The notes: a model not told the origin generated them from the letters alone. A stretch of 64,000 bases of DNA from an uncultured Bacilli bacterium (GCA_934140155.1 CAKPBC010000001.1:744001-808000), one strand, 5' to 3'; counted from the first letter of the stretch, positions 9,463-17,909 are shown. Numbers and translations are program-made.

Positions 9463-9538
9463 GGGTGTTTAGCTCAGCTGGGAGAGCATCTGTTTGACGT
9501 ACAGAAGGTCAGGGGTTCGATTCCCTTAGCACCCACCA
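9463..9538 (+). tRNA. tRNA-Val (GAC anticodon)
   Basis: A full cloverleaf: acceptor GGGTGTT/AGCACCC, D arm AGCTCAGCTGGGAGAGC, anticodon stem TCTGT/ACAGA with loop TTGACGT, T arm GGTTCGATTCC and an encoded CCA. The anticodon is GAC, valine. Confidence 0.97.
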
Positions 9539-9549
9539 TTTTGCAAAAT

Positions 9550-9575
9550 TGTCCGATTACATCGGGCTTTTTTAA
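9550..9575 (+). terminator. Terminator after tRNA-Val
   Basis: CCGAT pairs with ATCGG around a short loop, followed by GCTTTTTT. Confidence 0.75.
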
Positions 9576-9581
9576 TTTTTT

Positions 9582-9611
9582 GTGATACGATTTGATACGA
9601 ATTTGATACGA
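9582..9611. repeat. Three phased GATACGA repeats
   Basis: GATACGA occurs at 9584, 9594 and 9605, spaced 10 and 11 bases, i.e. on one face of the helix, each preceded by TTT or GT. A looser copy (GGAATCGA) follows. This looks like a protein-binding array, possibly the arm sites of a lost tyrosine integrase beside the tRNA genes. No binding protein can be named. Confidence 0.5.
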
Positions 9612-9649
9612 ACGGAATCGAATTTGACCGTTAAGTTTTGTTATAAAAA

Positions 9650-9678
9650 TTGTAATTAAATTGTTTTTTTGCTATAAT
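9650..9678 (+). promoter_or_regulatory. Promoter of structured RNA copy 1
   Basis: TTGTAA (9650-9655), 17-base spacer, TATAAT (9673-9678). The predicted start, about 9685, is the first base of the RNA's closing stem. Confidence 0.75.
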
Positions 9679-9684
9679 AATTTT

Positions 9685-9765
9685 GATATGTTATTGGCGA
9701 AAAGACAGCCTAGATATTAGCAATATTTAATCTAATAAACAGCTGTGCCAAAGCATATCTTTTAT
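9685..9765 (+). ncRNA. Unassigned structured small RNA, copy 1
   Basis: Closing stems GATATG/CATATC and TTGGC/GCCAA; a purine bulge GAAAAG on the 5' side only; ACAGC/GCTGT; then CTAGA and AACA facing each other; then TATTAG/CTAATA capped by an 11-base loop. A T-rich run follows. The same fold and the same unpaired residues recur in copy 2 at 9808, with base changes that keep pairing. It has no start codon or reading frame. I do not recognise the family; a stand-alone regulatory RNA or a ligand-binding RNA are both possible. Confidence 0.7.
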
Positions 9766-9773
9766 TTTGCTTG

Positions 9774-9801
9774 TTGAAATTTTAGTGTGTAAGTATATAA
9801 T
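9774..9801 (+). promoter_or_regulatory. Promoter of structured RNA copy 2
   Basis: TTGAAA (9774-9779), 16-base spacer, TATAAT (9796-9801). The expected start, near 9808, is again the first base of the closing stem. Confidence 0.78.
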
Positions 9802-9807
9802 AATAGT

Positions 9808-9897
9808 GACGTAGGACCTGGTGAATAACGGCCTAGATATTAGATTTATTTATAGAGTAATTTAATAAACAGCTGTACCGGGCACGTCTTTTTTTTG
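9808..9897 (+). ncRNA. Unassigned structured small RNA, copy 2
   Basis: Same architecture as copy 1: GACGT/ACGTC and CCTGGT/ACCGGG closing stems, 5' bulge GAATA, ACGGC/GCTGT (G-U in place of the A-U of copy 1), conserved CTAGA and AACA, then TATTAGATT/AATTTAATA. Eight T residues immediately after the closing stem form a strong intrinsic terminator, so the transcript would be about 90 nt. The closing stems differ completely in sequence from copy 1 but still pair, which is good evidence for a functional RNA. Confidence 0.75.
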
Positions 9898-9963
9898 TTT
9901 TAGTGAAACTTATTCGAATAAAACAATTTATTATGATTCAAACTATTTATTAGGTGATGAATA

Positions 9964-10398
9964 ATGAATAAAGAAAAAGAAATGAATAAGTTTTTATCTT
10001 ATTTACATATGGCGGCAGCGGTATTTCGTGTTTATGCAAGTAAGTCAAATGTTTTAGAAACAAAAGAGTTTATAAATGGAATTATAGAAAGAATTTCTAA
10101 ACATGAAATAGAAGTCAAAGAACTTATTCAAATAGGTAAAGATGGCAATAATTTAAGTGTTATGCAAAAAATGGCGGTATATATGTGTAAAATGAAAACA
10201 TGCTTTAAAGATGATTTTTCATTATGCGTTGAAGTATTAAAAACCATCGATATGGGTATATATCAAACAATGACTTTTATCAAAGAAAATAAAAACTTTC
10301 TAGATGAAGATTTTATATTATGTACGAAAAAAGTTTTAGAAGAGTACAATAAAATTGCTAAAGAAACAAAAGAATTTATAAATCACAAAAAATTGTAG
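9964..10398 (+). CDS. Hypothetical all-helical protein, 144 residues
   Basis: A cytoplasmic, Lys/Glu-rich protein predicted to be almost entirely helical, with a two-helix repeat feel resembling small four-helix bundles. There are conserved-looking Cys residues (YMCKMKTC, SLCVEV, ILCTKK), but no motif I can name. It starts in the sequence GGTGATGAATAATG, 67 bases after the second small RNA. Function unknown. Confidence 0.65.
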   Translation: MNKEKEMNKFLSYLHMAAAVFRVYASKSNVLETKEFINGIIERISKHEIEVKELIQIGKDGNNLSVMQKMAVYMCKMKTCFKDDFSLCVEVLKTIDMGIYQTMTFIKENKNFLDEDFILCTKKVLEEYNKIAKETKEFINHKKL

Positions 10399-10518
10399 GA
10401 AAATGTTAATTTTTTTCGTAAAAATTGTAATATTTTATTTACATTGTTGCTTTCTTTTAATAAAATTAAATAGTACATGTTTAACTTTTAAGTTAAAAGG
10501 AGTAAAGAAGGAAAATTT

Positions 10519-11304
10519 ATGTATTTAGAAACTACAAATTTTATTGAAAATATATCAAATATAGATTTTATATTAAGCGCAGTTTTAATAGTATTGCTTA
10601 TTACTATTGGGATTGTACTTTTCAAGCGTGCTTTGGTGCGTATTGTTATCGGAGTTTTTGGCGCTGCGGCACTTGTTTGTTTGGCGTTTAAGTTAAATGT
10701 AACAGCCATAGTAATTTCATTTGGATTATTATTATTTATATCCATTGTTGGTTTAATCAATGCTGGTGCATTTCGTAATTATGTGGCTAATCCATCTAAA
10801 ACTGTAAAAACATTTAAATGGTTTGGTGGCAAAAACAGCGAAGATAAAATTTTAATCGACCAAGATCAATTGCTCGCCATTATTTGTGATGCTGTTGGTA
10901 GTCTTTCAAAAACAAAAACGGGTGCGTTAATAACATTTGAAAGAAAAGATTCTTTGGAAGATTATATTAAGACAGGAACAATTATTAATGCTCCAGTTAC
11001 AAAAGAAATTATTCAAACAATATTCTATCCAGGAACACGTTTACATGATGGTGCAATTGTGATTAGAGATGGTATTATTGTTTCCGCAAGTGTTTATTAT
11101 ACTCCTACTACCAAACCTTTAGCGGGTAAATATGGAGCAAGACACCGTGCTGCGATGGGAATCAGTGAAGCAACTGATGCAATTACTATTGTAGTTTCTG
11201 AAGAAACTGGACGTATTTCTATTGCTGCAAATGGTGAATTAGTCGCAGTAGCGTTAGATAATATTTATCGTGTTTTAGAAGATTATTTTGATACAAAAGA
11301 TTAA
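10519..11304 (+). CDS. cdaA: Diadenylate cyclase CdaA (c-di-AMP synthase)
   Basis: A 261-residue protein with three N-terminal membrane helices and a DAC domain. The active-site motifs are intact: DGA in LHDGAIVIRDG and RHR in GARHRAAMGISE. It makes c-di-AMP from two ATP and is membrane bound. In most Firmicutes cdaA is followed by cdaR and glmM; neither is here, and a terminator follows directly. The start is 6 bases behind an AAGAAGG site. Confidence 0.95.
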   Translation: MYLETTNFIENISNIDFILSAVLIVLLITIGIVLFKRALVRIVIGVFGAAALVCLAFKLNVTAIVISFGLLLFISIVGLINAGAFRNYVANPSKTVKTFKWFGGKNSEDKILIDQDQLLAIICDAVGSLSKTKTGALITFERKDSLEDYIKTGTIINAPVTKEIIQTIFYPGTRLHDGAIVIRDGIIVSASVYYTPTTKPLAGKYGARHRAAMGISEATDAITIVVSEETGRISIAANGELVAVALDNIYRVLEDYFDTKD

Positions 11305-11323
11305 TTAATAATTAGCAAACAAA

Positions 11324-11348
11324 AAAAGCACAGTGATGTGCTTTTTTT
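11324..11348. terminator. Bidirectional terminator after cdaA
   Basis: AGCAC/GTGCT hairpin with A7 on the left and T7 on the right; it serves cdaA and the convergent gene that ends at 11372. Confidence 0.85.
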
Positions 11349-11371
11349 AATATATAAGCGAAAATTAATTT

Positions 11372-11779
11372 TTACGCCATAGAGGTACTTGCACTTGTGC
11401 TTGCTCCACCTTGGCTTCCTCCACTAGTAAGAAGTATTATAATGCTAAGTATTATTAATATAATAACAACCACATTAATAATTAAAATTACCTTGCCCCA
11501 TTTTTGTCCTTTTTTAATTAGATTATAAATAGAAATAATAAAACTAATTATTGTTGGAACAGATGAAGCACCTGCAACAATAAAGTAAAATGGTATGAGG
11601 ACAATTAAACCAAGTGCTTGACCAGAAGAATTGGCTTCAGGATTTTTTATTAAATCTAAGATAGTCACATAAATAAACATTGCATAAAGAAAAATCAATA
11701 TACCAATAACAGTTAAAATAATTGATACGACAAATTCGGCAGTTCGTTTAGGCTGATTGCTCATAGATTCATTATCCAT
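11372..11779 (-). CDS. Hypothetical membrane protein, four helices
   Basis: A 135-residue protein: a short polar N-terminus, about four hydrophobic helices and a Gly/Ser/Thr-rich C-terminal tail. No motif recognised. It is the last gene of a leftward group (SPFH-like, NfeD-like, DUF1292, this one) with tiny gaps, so it is probably co-transcribed with them. Confidence 0.7.
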   Translation of the reverse strand: MDNESMSNQPKRTAEFVVSIILTVIGILIFLYAMFIYVTILDLIKNPEANSSGQALGLIVLIPFYFIVAGASSVPTIISFIISIYNLIKKGQKWGKVILIINVVVIILIILSIIILLTSGGSQGGASTSASTSMA

Positions 11780-11781
11780 TT

Positions 11782-12069
11782 TTATTCCTCCTTATCATCT
11801 AAACAAGCATCAATAACTTCATCAATAATATCTGGATCTTCTACTAATTCAATTGCTTTATTTTCTTTATTTATTTTAAAAACAAGAACTTCTTCTTCCT
11901 CAATGCCATCAATTGCATCAAGAGGATGAAGAACAGCAAATACATCATCGTCTAATTCTACAACAGCAACTTGCTCAAATTCGATTTCTTCATCATTATC
12001 ACCAAAACTTAAAGTGATATTTTCTTCATTGTTTTCATCTAGAATAATCTCAACTGCGGTTTTTTCCAT
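11782..12069 (-). CDS. DUF1292 protein, acidic
   Basis: A 95-residue, very acidic protein with the DUF1292 pattern (ITLSFGDNDEEIEFEQVAVV, then VFAVLHPLD and EEEVLVFKI). The family is common in Firmicutes, usually close to RNase-H-fold and cell-wall genes, and has no settled function. Spacing of only two bases to each neighbour suggests translational coupling. Confidence 0.85.
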   Translation of the reverse strand: MEKTAVEIILDENNEENITLSFGDNDEEIEFEQVAVVELDDDVFAVLHPLDAIDGIEEEEVLVFKINKENKAIELVEDPDIIDEVIDACLDDKEE

Positions 12070-12071
12070 TT

Positions 12072-12374
12072 TTATTCTCCTTTTTCATTTTTATTTTTAA
12101 TGTCCAATTTTTGAAAATAGCATTCGTTAACAACAATTAAAATAATTGATATTATTAAGAAAGCAATAAATTGAACTTTAAATTCAATTCTAAGCATCGC
12201 AATTAATAGTCCTGCGATTGCAGCAACGCTAAACCATAGCGCTACTGTTTTTTTGGATAAGCATTCTAATAATAAACTTATAATAAATATTCCTAGCCAA
12301 ATAAATATATGCGTATGATAAGAAATATTAAATGCTTCTAACATCATAAAACCACCTACTTTACCAAGGAACAA
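12072..12374 (-). CDS. Reduced NfeD-like membrane protein lacking the OB domain
   Basis: A 100-residue protein with three hydrophobic segments in the same order as the N-terminal half of the NfeD protein at 6.5 kb (shared ALWFSVAAI-like versus VSIWFALAAL and a following IEF-Q motif). It ends just after the membrane part, so the soluble OB-fold domain is absent. It overlaps the truncated SPFH-like gene upstream. Confidence 0.65.
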   Translation of the reverse strand: MFLGKVGGFMMLEAFNISYHTHIFIWLGIFIISLLLECLSKKTVALWFSVAAIAGLLIAMLRIEFKVQFIAFLIISIILIVVNECYFQKLDIKNKNEKGE

Positions 12375-12781
12375 CCAATACTAATTAATGATTCTTGTAA
12401 ATTATTAATGTATTGGTCAATAGATTCATAATGATTATTTTGTAAATCATTTACGATATCGCCATAATATTTGTGAGAGTAATGATATTCTTTAAAATCC
12501 ATGATTTGTATTTTAATTCTAATTATTTTTTCACAAATTGAAATCTCAAACTCAGTTGGTTCATTTTTATACATACCAACACGACGATAAACAAAAGGCG
12601 CAAATAAATAGAATCCAGATTTATAAGTTCCATGATATACTTCCATTTTCTCAATAATAGCGGTATATCCTTTTTTTACATGGATAAAGCAAGAAAGGAA
12701 AAAAAGTAAAGCACCAATAATAAGCGCAACAATAGCAATAATATAAAGAGAATTAATACTTAAAGACTTGTCAAATATCAT
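12356..12781 (-). CDS. Truncated SPFH/stomatin-like protein
   Basis: A 141-residue protein with one N-terminal helix and the first part of a Band 7 domain (VKKGYTAIIEKMEVYHGTYKSGFYLFAPF), comparable to VPQAHTVIVQRLGKYHKTL in the full-length copy at 6.9 kb. The rest of the SPFH domain and the coiled coil are missing. The frame is intact and it overlaps the reduced NfeD-like gene, so it may be a functional mini-version rather than a pseudogene. Confidence 0.65.
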   Translation of the reverse strand: MIFDKSLSINSLYIIAIVALIIGALLFFLSCFIHVKKGYTAIIEKMEVYHGTYKSGFYLFAPFVYRRVGMYKNEPTEFEISICEKIIRIKIQIMDFKEYHYSHKYYGDIVNDLQNNHYESIDQYINNLQESLISIGCSLVK

Positions 12782-12861
12782 TTTTGCTTACTCCTTTCTC
12801 ATATACTTTTATATATTATATCATTTTTATTCTTATCTTAAAAGTATATTGGAGGATGCAC

Positions 12862-13584
12862 ATGAAAAACATCATAAAGCATAAGCAAAAACTTAAAGGG
12901 AGAGCAAATATATTATTTCTTCATGGCTATGGCCAAAATAAAGAAATGATGTACCCATTAGCAAAAAGAGTACAAAATACTGCAAACTATATAATTATAG
13001 ATTTACCAGGTAATGAAAATAATCCTTTAAATAAGCCATATACTATTAACGATTATGTTACTTATATTGAAGATGTATTAGATAGAGAAAACTTTATTCC
13101 AGACATTATAGTTGGTCATTCTTTTGGCGGTAAATTAGCGGGATTTTATGCTTTAAAACATCCCACTACTTTATTACTTCTTGCGCCTAGCATAATAAAA
13201 CCTAGTTTTAGTATAAAAAAGTTTTTTAAAATAATGCTATATAAAATATTTAAGAACTTAAAAAAAGTAAAAATAATAAAAAATATCCCCACATTTTTAA
13301 AAGGAAGTCGCGATTATCAATCAACCAACGGAATTAATCGCCTTACATTTTTAAATATTGTAAATTCTTATTTGAATAGGAAAGAATTATCTTCTTTATC
13401 AAATGAGATTTATATCGTTTATGGAAATAGCGATCAAGAGATAACATATAAACAAATGCAAAAATTAAATAAATATTGTCCTAATTCTCATTTAATAGTC
13501 ATTAATGGTGACCATTTTGCTTATCTTTTAAATGTAAATGCTATTGCAAATTTAATATTAGCTATCATAAGGGAGACTTGCTAA
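12862..13584 (+). CDS. Alpha/beta hydrolase
   Basis: About 240 residues with the alpha/beta-hydrolase fold: oxyanion loop FLHGYGQ, nucleophile elbow GHSFGG, and a C-terminal catalytic His in NGDHFAY. The ATG at 12862 is preceded by TTGGAGG, so the longer frame beginning at a TTG near 12784 was not used. It overlaps the next gene region, a MurF-like ligase, so a link to cell-wall metabolism is possible but unproven. Confidence 0.85.
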   Translation: MKNIIKHKQKLKGRANILFLHGYGQNKEMMYPLAKRVQNTANYIIIDLPGNENNPLNKPYTINDYVTYIEDVLDRENFIPDIIVGHSFGGKLAGFYALKHPTTLLLLAPSIIKPSFSIKKFFKIMLYKIFKNLKKVKIIKNIPTFLKGSRDYQSTNGINRLTFLNIVNSYLNRKELSSLSNEIYIVYGNSDQEITYKQMQKLNKYCPNSHLIVINGDHFAYLLNVNAIANLILAIIRETC

Positions 13585-13586
13585 AA

Positions 13587-15071
13587 ATGAAAATACTAAT
13601 ATATGTCTTATCTTATATTGTAATGATTGGATTTTTATATTTTAAAACTAGTTTATTTATAAGCCAGTATTATGATGCTCGTAGAATGATATTATTAGAA
13701 AAACAAAGATATAAAGAATGGAATAAAAATATATTAAAACTTGTGCCATTTGCTTTTTTGTTTGTTTCCTTTGGTTTTATTTTTTATAATCCATTGATAG
13801 CAAATATTTTAGTTTTAATAGCGGTGATATTTGAATTAATAGAATTAAAAAAGATTTTATTTAAATTTACTAGACGAAGTATAACTTTATTAATGTTTTC
13901 TTCTTTACTTCCGCTTATTTCTTTAATAAATATCAACTATATAACTTATTTTTTAATGTTTTTATTAATTATTTTTCAATCATCGTTAACAATTATTTCT
14001 AATTATATATTGTTACCAATAGAATTAATTATTCGTTCGCACTATATAAGGCAAGTTAAACGAAAAATTAATAACGCTAAAAATTTGAAAATTATTGCCA
14101 TTACGGGAAGCTATGGTAAAACATCATTTAAAAACTATTTGTATTATTTATTATGCGGTAAATATAATGTTTTAAAAACACCTGGTTCAGTTAATACTCC
14201 TTTAGGAATTTGTAAATTTATTAACAATAATTTAACACCTTATGAAGATATTCTGATATTAGAATTAGGTGTTGATGCTCCGAATACAATGAAAAAGTTC
14301 TTTAAAATGTTTCGTCCAACAATTGGAATTGTTACCGCAATTGGAGAAATGCACTTAGCTACATTTAAAACTATTGAAAATATCCAAAAAGAAAAATTAA
14401 GCTTATTTGATGAAATAAGTGATCCGAATGGTATGTTTTATAATAAAGATTCACCATATATGGATTTAGATAAAAATTATAAAAAAGTAGCGCATCCTTA
14501 TAGTCTTAATGATGTTAGTGATATAACTTATTCAATTAATGGAACAGAGTTTATATATAAAAATAACAAGTGCACAGTTAATTTGTTAGGAAAATATCAG
14601 CTTACAAATTTAATTGGGGCAATAAAAGTGTCCGAATATCTAGGTTTATCATTTGATTATATTTTTAAAAGACTTTCTTTAATTAAACCCGAACAACATC
14701 GAATGAGTGTAACTTCGACTAATACCACTACTTACATTGATGATTCATATAACGCTAATTACTTGGGATTAAGTGAAGCAATTAATATTGTCGGAGGTTT
14801 TAGTGGTAAAAAAGGAATTATTTTAAATGGAATAATTGAAGCAGGATCTAGTGGGGATAAACAAAACTATGAAATTGGTCAAATGCTTAAAGTATTTGAT
14901 GAGATTGTTGTTTTAGCCTCAAGTAATGAAAAATTAATAGAAGGATTAGAAAAATCTAGAAAGAAATATAAGAAATGTGCCACATATCAAGAAGGCTTAT
15001 TATTTTTAAAAAAGAAAAAGTTAAATTATGTTTTACTTTGTTCGCGAGCGGAAAAAGATTTTCTAAAATAG
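13587..15071 (+). CDS. murF: MurF-like Mur ligase with N-terminal membrane domain
   Basis: The N-terminal ~150 residues are hydrophobic, with about five membrane helices. Then follows a Mur ligase: ATP loop ITGSYGKTS, and DDSYNANYLGLSEAI, the MurF-specific counterpart of DDAYNANP. MurF adds D-Ala-D-Ala to the UDP-MurNAc-tripeptide; the D-Ala-D-Ala ligase gene follows 12 bases downstream, which fits well. The membrane extension is not found in textbook MurF and would place the enzyme at the membrane. The ATG at 13587 is behind AGGGAG; the longer frame would start with TTG inside the hydrolase gene. Confidence 0.88.
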   Translation: MKILIYVLSYIVMIGFLYFKTSLFISQYYDARRMILLEKQRYKEWNKNILKLVPFAFLFVSFGFIFYNPLIANILVLIAVIFELIELKKILFKFTRRSITLLMFSSLLPLISLININYITYFLMFLLIIFQSSLTIISNYILLPIELIIRSHYIRQVKRKINNAKNLKIIAITGSYGKTSFKNYLYYLLCGKYNVLKTPGSVNTPLGICKFINNNLTPYEDILILELGVDAPNTMKKFFKMFRPTIGIVTAIGEMHLATFKTIENIQKEKLSLFDEISDPNGMFYNKDSPYMDLDKNYKKVAHPYSLNDVSDITYSINGTEFIYKNNKCTVNLLGKYQLTNLIGAIKVSEYLGLSFDYIFKRLSLIKPEQHRMSVTSTNTTTYIDDSYNANYLGLSEAINIVGGFSGKKGIILNGIIEAGSSGDKQNYEIGQMLKVFDEIVVLASSNEKLIEGLEKSRKKYKKCATYQEGLLFLKKKKLNYVLLCSRAEKDFLK

Positions 15072-15083
15072 GAGGATTTTAAT

Positions 15084-16169
15084 ATGAAAAAAGTTGCGGT
15101 TGTTTATGGTGGAGATTCATTAGAGCATGATATTTCGATTGTCACTAGTTTGTTTGTAATGGAAGAATTAAATAAACATAAAATATCTTTTATTCCTATC
15201 TACATTAGTCATGATAATATTTTTTATACTGGTAAAGCACTACTTAATAAAGATAATTATGAGAATAAACATAAGTTTATAAAAGGTGAATTTGTTTTTC
15301 GCCAAGGATATTATCAATTTAAATATGGCTTGCATTATGAAGATATTGATGTTGCCTTACTTTGCTTTCATGGTGCAGGAACAGAAGATGGAACACTTAA
15401 AGCATTATTTGATTTTATGCATATTCCATCTACTTCTTCAAGTGTAATAGCTTCGGCTTTAATTCAAGACAAATATTATTCAAAAATTATTTTACGTAAT
15501 TTAGGTGTACCAGTTGTTGATTGTTTTAAGTTATCGAAAGCTCAAGACATAGTTATACCTGATGGATTTGACTTCCCGCTTGTAATAAAACCAAGTCATT
15601 TAGGATCTTCTATTGGTGTAAAAAAAGTTAATAATTATGATGAATATCAAAGTCACTTAAATACGGCTTTTGAATATGATGAAGAAGTAATTGTTGAAAA
15701 GGTTGTGCCAAATTTAAAAGAATTAAATATTGCTATTTTAGGTGATAATATTAAACAAGTTATTAGCGATATAGAGTTAGTAAATATGGAAGATAAAATA
15801 TTAACTTTTAAAGATAAATATGAGTTATTTCAATCAAAGTATTCTGGGCATATCATTCCTGCTCGAATAACTAAAAATCTTCAAAATGAAATTAAAGAAT
15901 ATGCCACTAAAGCATTTAAAGAATTTAATTGCTTGGGTGTAGTAAGATTTGATTTTTTATATGATACTAAAAACAAAAAACTATACTTAAATGAAATAAA
16001 CTCTATTCCTGGATCGTTAAGCTATTATTTATTTAAAAATCAAAAGATAACTATGGTAGATATAGTTAATAAATTATGTGACATTGCTAGAAAAGAATAT
16101 AATCATAAACGAACATTAATTACAAATTATGAATGTTCATCATTAAAAACTATTGCGATGAAAAAATAG
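15084..16169 (+). CDS. ddl: D-alanine--D-alanine ligase
   Basis: A 361-residue ATP-grasp protein: VVYGGDSLEHDISIVT at the start (the GG-S-EH-S pattern of Ddl), the substrate loop LCFHGAGTEDGTL, the ATP loop IKPSHLGSSIGV, and NEINSIPGSL with the metal ligands near the end. It makes the D-Ala-D-Ala dipeptide used by MurF just upstream. AGGAGG precedes the start. Confidence 0.95.
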   Translation: MKKVAVVYGGDSLEHDISIVTSLFVMEELNKHKISFIPIYISHDNIFYTGKALLNKDNYENKHKFIKGEFVFRQGYYQFKYGLHYEDIDVALLCFHGAGTEDGTLKALFDFMHIPSTSSSVIASALIQDKYYSKIILRNLGVPVVDCFKLSKAQDIVIPDGFDFPLVIKPSHLGSSIGVKKVNNYDEYQSHLNTAFEYDEEVIVEKVVPNLKELNIAILGDNIKQVISDIELVNMEDKILTFKDKYELFQSKYSGHIIPARITKNLQNEIKEYATKAFKEFNCLGVVRFDFLYDTKNKKLYLNEINSIPGSLSYYLFKNQKITMVDIVNKLCDIARKEYNHKRTLITNYECSSLKTIAMKK

Positions 16170-16231
16170 AAATCACTTAATAAAACGCCTTTTATATGCT
16201 AAACTAATAATAGTTTATAGGAGGAAAAATT

Positions 16232-16930
16232 ATGTCTACACCACATATTGGCGCGAACGCGAACGACTTTGCAAAAACAGTATTGATGCCAGGAGATCCT
16301 TTACGTGCAAAATTTATTGCTGATACATTTTTAACTGATGTTAAATTAGTAACTTCAGTAAGAAATATCTTTGGATACACTGGCTACTATAAAGGAAAAA
16401 AAGTTTCAGTTATGGCTTCTGGCATGGGAATGCCTTCAATTGGAATTTATTCTTATGAACTTTATAAATATTATAACGTGGAAACTATTATCCGTATTGG
16501 TACTTGTGGATCTTACAAAGAATATATTAATTTATTTGATGTGTTAATTTGTTCGGGTGCTTGTACAAACTCTAATTGGGCAAAACAATATGGAATTGAT
16601 GGCGTTTATAGCGCTATTTCGGATTTTGAATTAACTAAAGCGGCTTATGATAAAGCAAAAGAACTTAATATCCCAGTTCACGTTGGTAATATTTTATCAA
16701 GTGATAATTTCTATAATGATAATTCTTGGAAAAAATGGGCGGAAATGGGTTGCATGGGTGTGGAAATGGAATCATACGCTCTATATGCCACAGCAGCAAA
16801 TTTAGGCAAGAAAGCATTATGTTTATTAAGTGTTACCGATCATTTTATTAAGGAAGGAAAAGCAACTGCTGAAGAACGTCAATTGAATCTTAAGAAAATG
16901 ATTGAGATTGCTTTAGAGATTGCTGAATAA
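16232..16930 (+). CDS. deoD: Purine-nucleoside phosphorylase, DeoD type
   Basis: A 232-residue protein beginning STPHIGANANDFAKTVLMPGDPLRAK, the standard DeoD N-terminus, with the phosphate-binding GTCGSY and the nucleoside-binding MGVEMESYALY. Length is typical for the hexameric bacterial enzyme. It cleaves purine nucleosides with phosphate in salvage. TAGGAGG precedes the start. Confidence 0.96.
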   Translation: MSTPHIGANANDFAKTVLMPGDPLRAKFIADTFLTDVKLVTSVRNIFGYTGYYKGKKVSVMASGMGMPSIGIYSYELYKYYNVETIIRIGTCGSYKEYINLFDVLICSGACTNSNWAKQYGIDGVYSAISDFELTKAAYDKAKELNIPVHVGNILSSDNFYNDNSWKKWAEMGCMGVEMESYALYATAANLGKKALCLLSVTDHFIKEGKATAEERQLNLKKMIEIALEIAE

Positions 16931-16932
16931 TT

Positions 16933-17535
16933 ATGACGCCAGAATTAACAATTGCTTTAATTGTTATTGCAATCGTATTAGCGATTTATTTATTAATATC
17001 TTATCCGCTAAATAAATATTTATATCGTCGTTTCTTTCGCTATAAATATTATCGTACTATTTATAAAATCGTTAATAAAAAAGATTATCGTCTTATTAAC
17101 AACTTCTATTTTAAAATAGATGAAAATAGTCAAGCTCATTTTGATCATCTACTATTTGGTGAAAAATATATTTATTGCATCACTGACAAATATTGGACAA
17201 TGGGAATTGTGGGAAAACCGCATGATGAGTCATGGCTATTATGCAAAACGAAAGATAAAAGAACATATATCGATAATCCGTTATTAAAAAATGATATAAG
17301 AGAAGAAAAACTTTCTCTTATAAGTGGCATTGAACGAGATATGTTTGTTTCGATTATTATTGTTAATAATGATTGTGTCGTAAATGAAAGTATTGAATTT
17401 AATAAACATAACATTATTGTTAAAGAAAAAAATCTTGCTAAAGCAATTGCAAGATTTGAAAATGAAGATATTGGAAAAATCAATGAAGAACAACTTCAAA
17501 AAGCTATATTTGATTTAAATAAAATTAAGTTTTAA
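16933..17535 (+). CDS. Membrane-anchored NERD-like domain protein
   Basis: A 200-residue protein with an N-terminal membrane helix, then a domain with NERD features: AHFDHLLFGEKYIYCI (compare the NERD D-H hydrophobic strand) and DNPLLKNDIREEKL (compare NPL-QN in NERD proteins). NERD is nuclease related, but the role of single-domain NERD proteins is unknown. It begins two bases after deoD with a weak ribosome-binding site, so coupling is likely. Confidence 0.65.
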   Translation: MTPELTIALIVIAIVLAIYLLISYPLNKYLYRRFFRYKYYRTIYKIVNKKDYRLINNFYFKIDENSQAHFDHLLFGEKYIYCITDKYWTMGIVGKPHDESWLLCKTKDKRTYIDNPLLKNDIREEKLSLISGIERDMFVSIIIVNNDCVVNESIEFNKHNIIVKEKNLAKAIARFENEDIGKINEEQLQKAIFDLNKIKF

Positions 17536-17564
17536 AAAAACTGCTCGTGTGAAGCAGTTTTTTA
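17534..17564. terminator. Bidirectional terminator
   Basis: AACTGCT/AGCAGTT hairpin flanked by A and T runs, between the convergent NERD and DUF378 genes. Confidence 0.85.
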
Positions 17565-17813
17565 ATTAGTAGCTCTTTTTCTTGGATAGTCGTCATTCTT
17601 ATATTCATATTCACGATTTTCATCAAGTGGCATGAATAATAAGAGAATATTTATGAGGGCAGAAACCGCTACAACAATATAGATGATTCTTGTAACAACA
17701 CTTCCGGCTCCAAATATCGCTTCTACTAGATTAAAGTCAAAAATTCCAACTAATCCCCAGTTAATACCACCAATAATTGTAAAAACAAGAGCGATTTTCT
17801 CTAAGACGTTCAT
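17562..17813 (-). CDS. DUF378 (YuzA-like) small membrane protein
   Basis: An 83-residue protein with two membrane helices and the DUF378 signature IGGINWGLVGIFDFNLVEAI. The ATG at 17813 was selected because TTGGAGG sits just upstream; a longer frame adds eleven unrelated residues. The family is widespread in Firmicutes and its function is unknown. Confidence 0.9.
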   Translation of the reverse strand: MNVLEKIALVFTIIGGINWGLVGIFDFNLVEAIFGAGSVVTRIIYIVVAVSALINILLLFMPLDENREYEYKNDDYPRKRATN

Positions 17814-17909
17814 AGTTAACCTCCAATTCACTATTAATATGTGCAAAAAATTTAAAATTATTCATTCTATTTTAAATACTAGCATCATAAATAATAAGGA
17901 GGTGGAATT

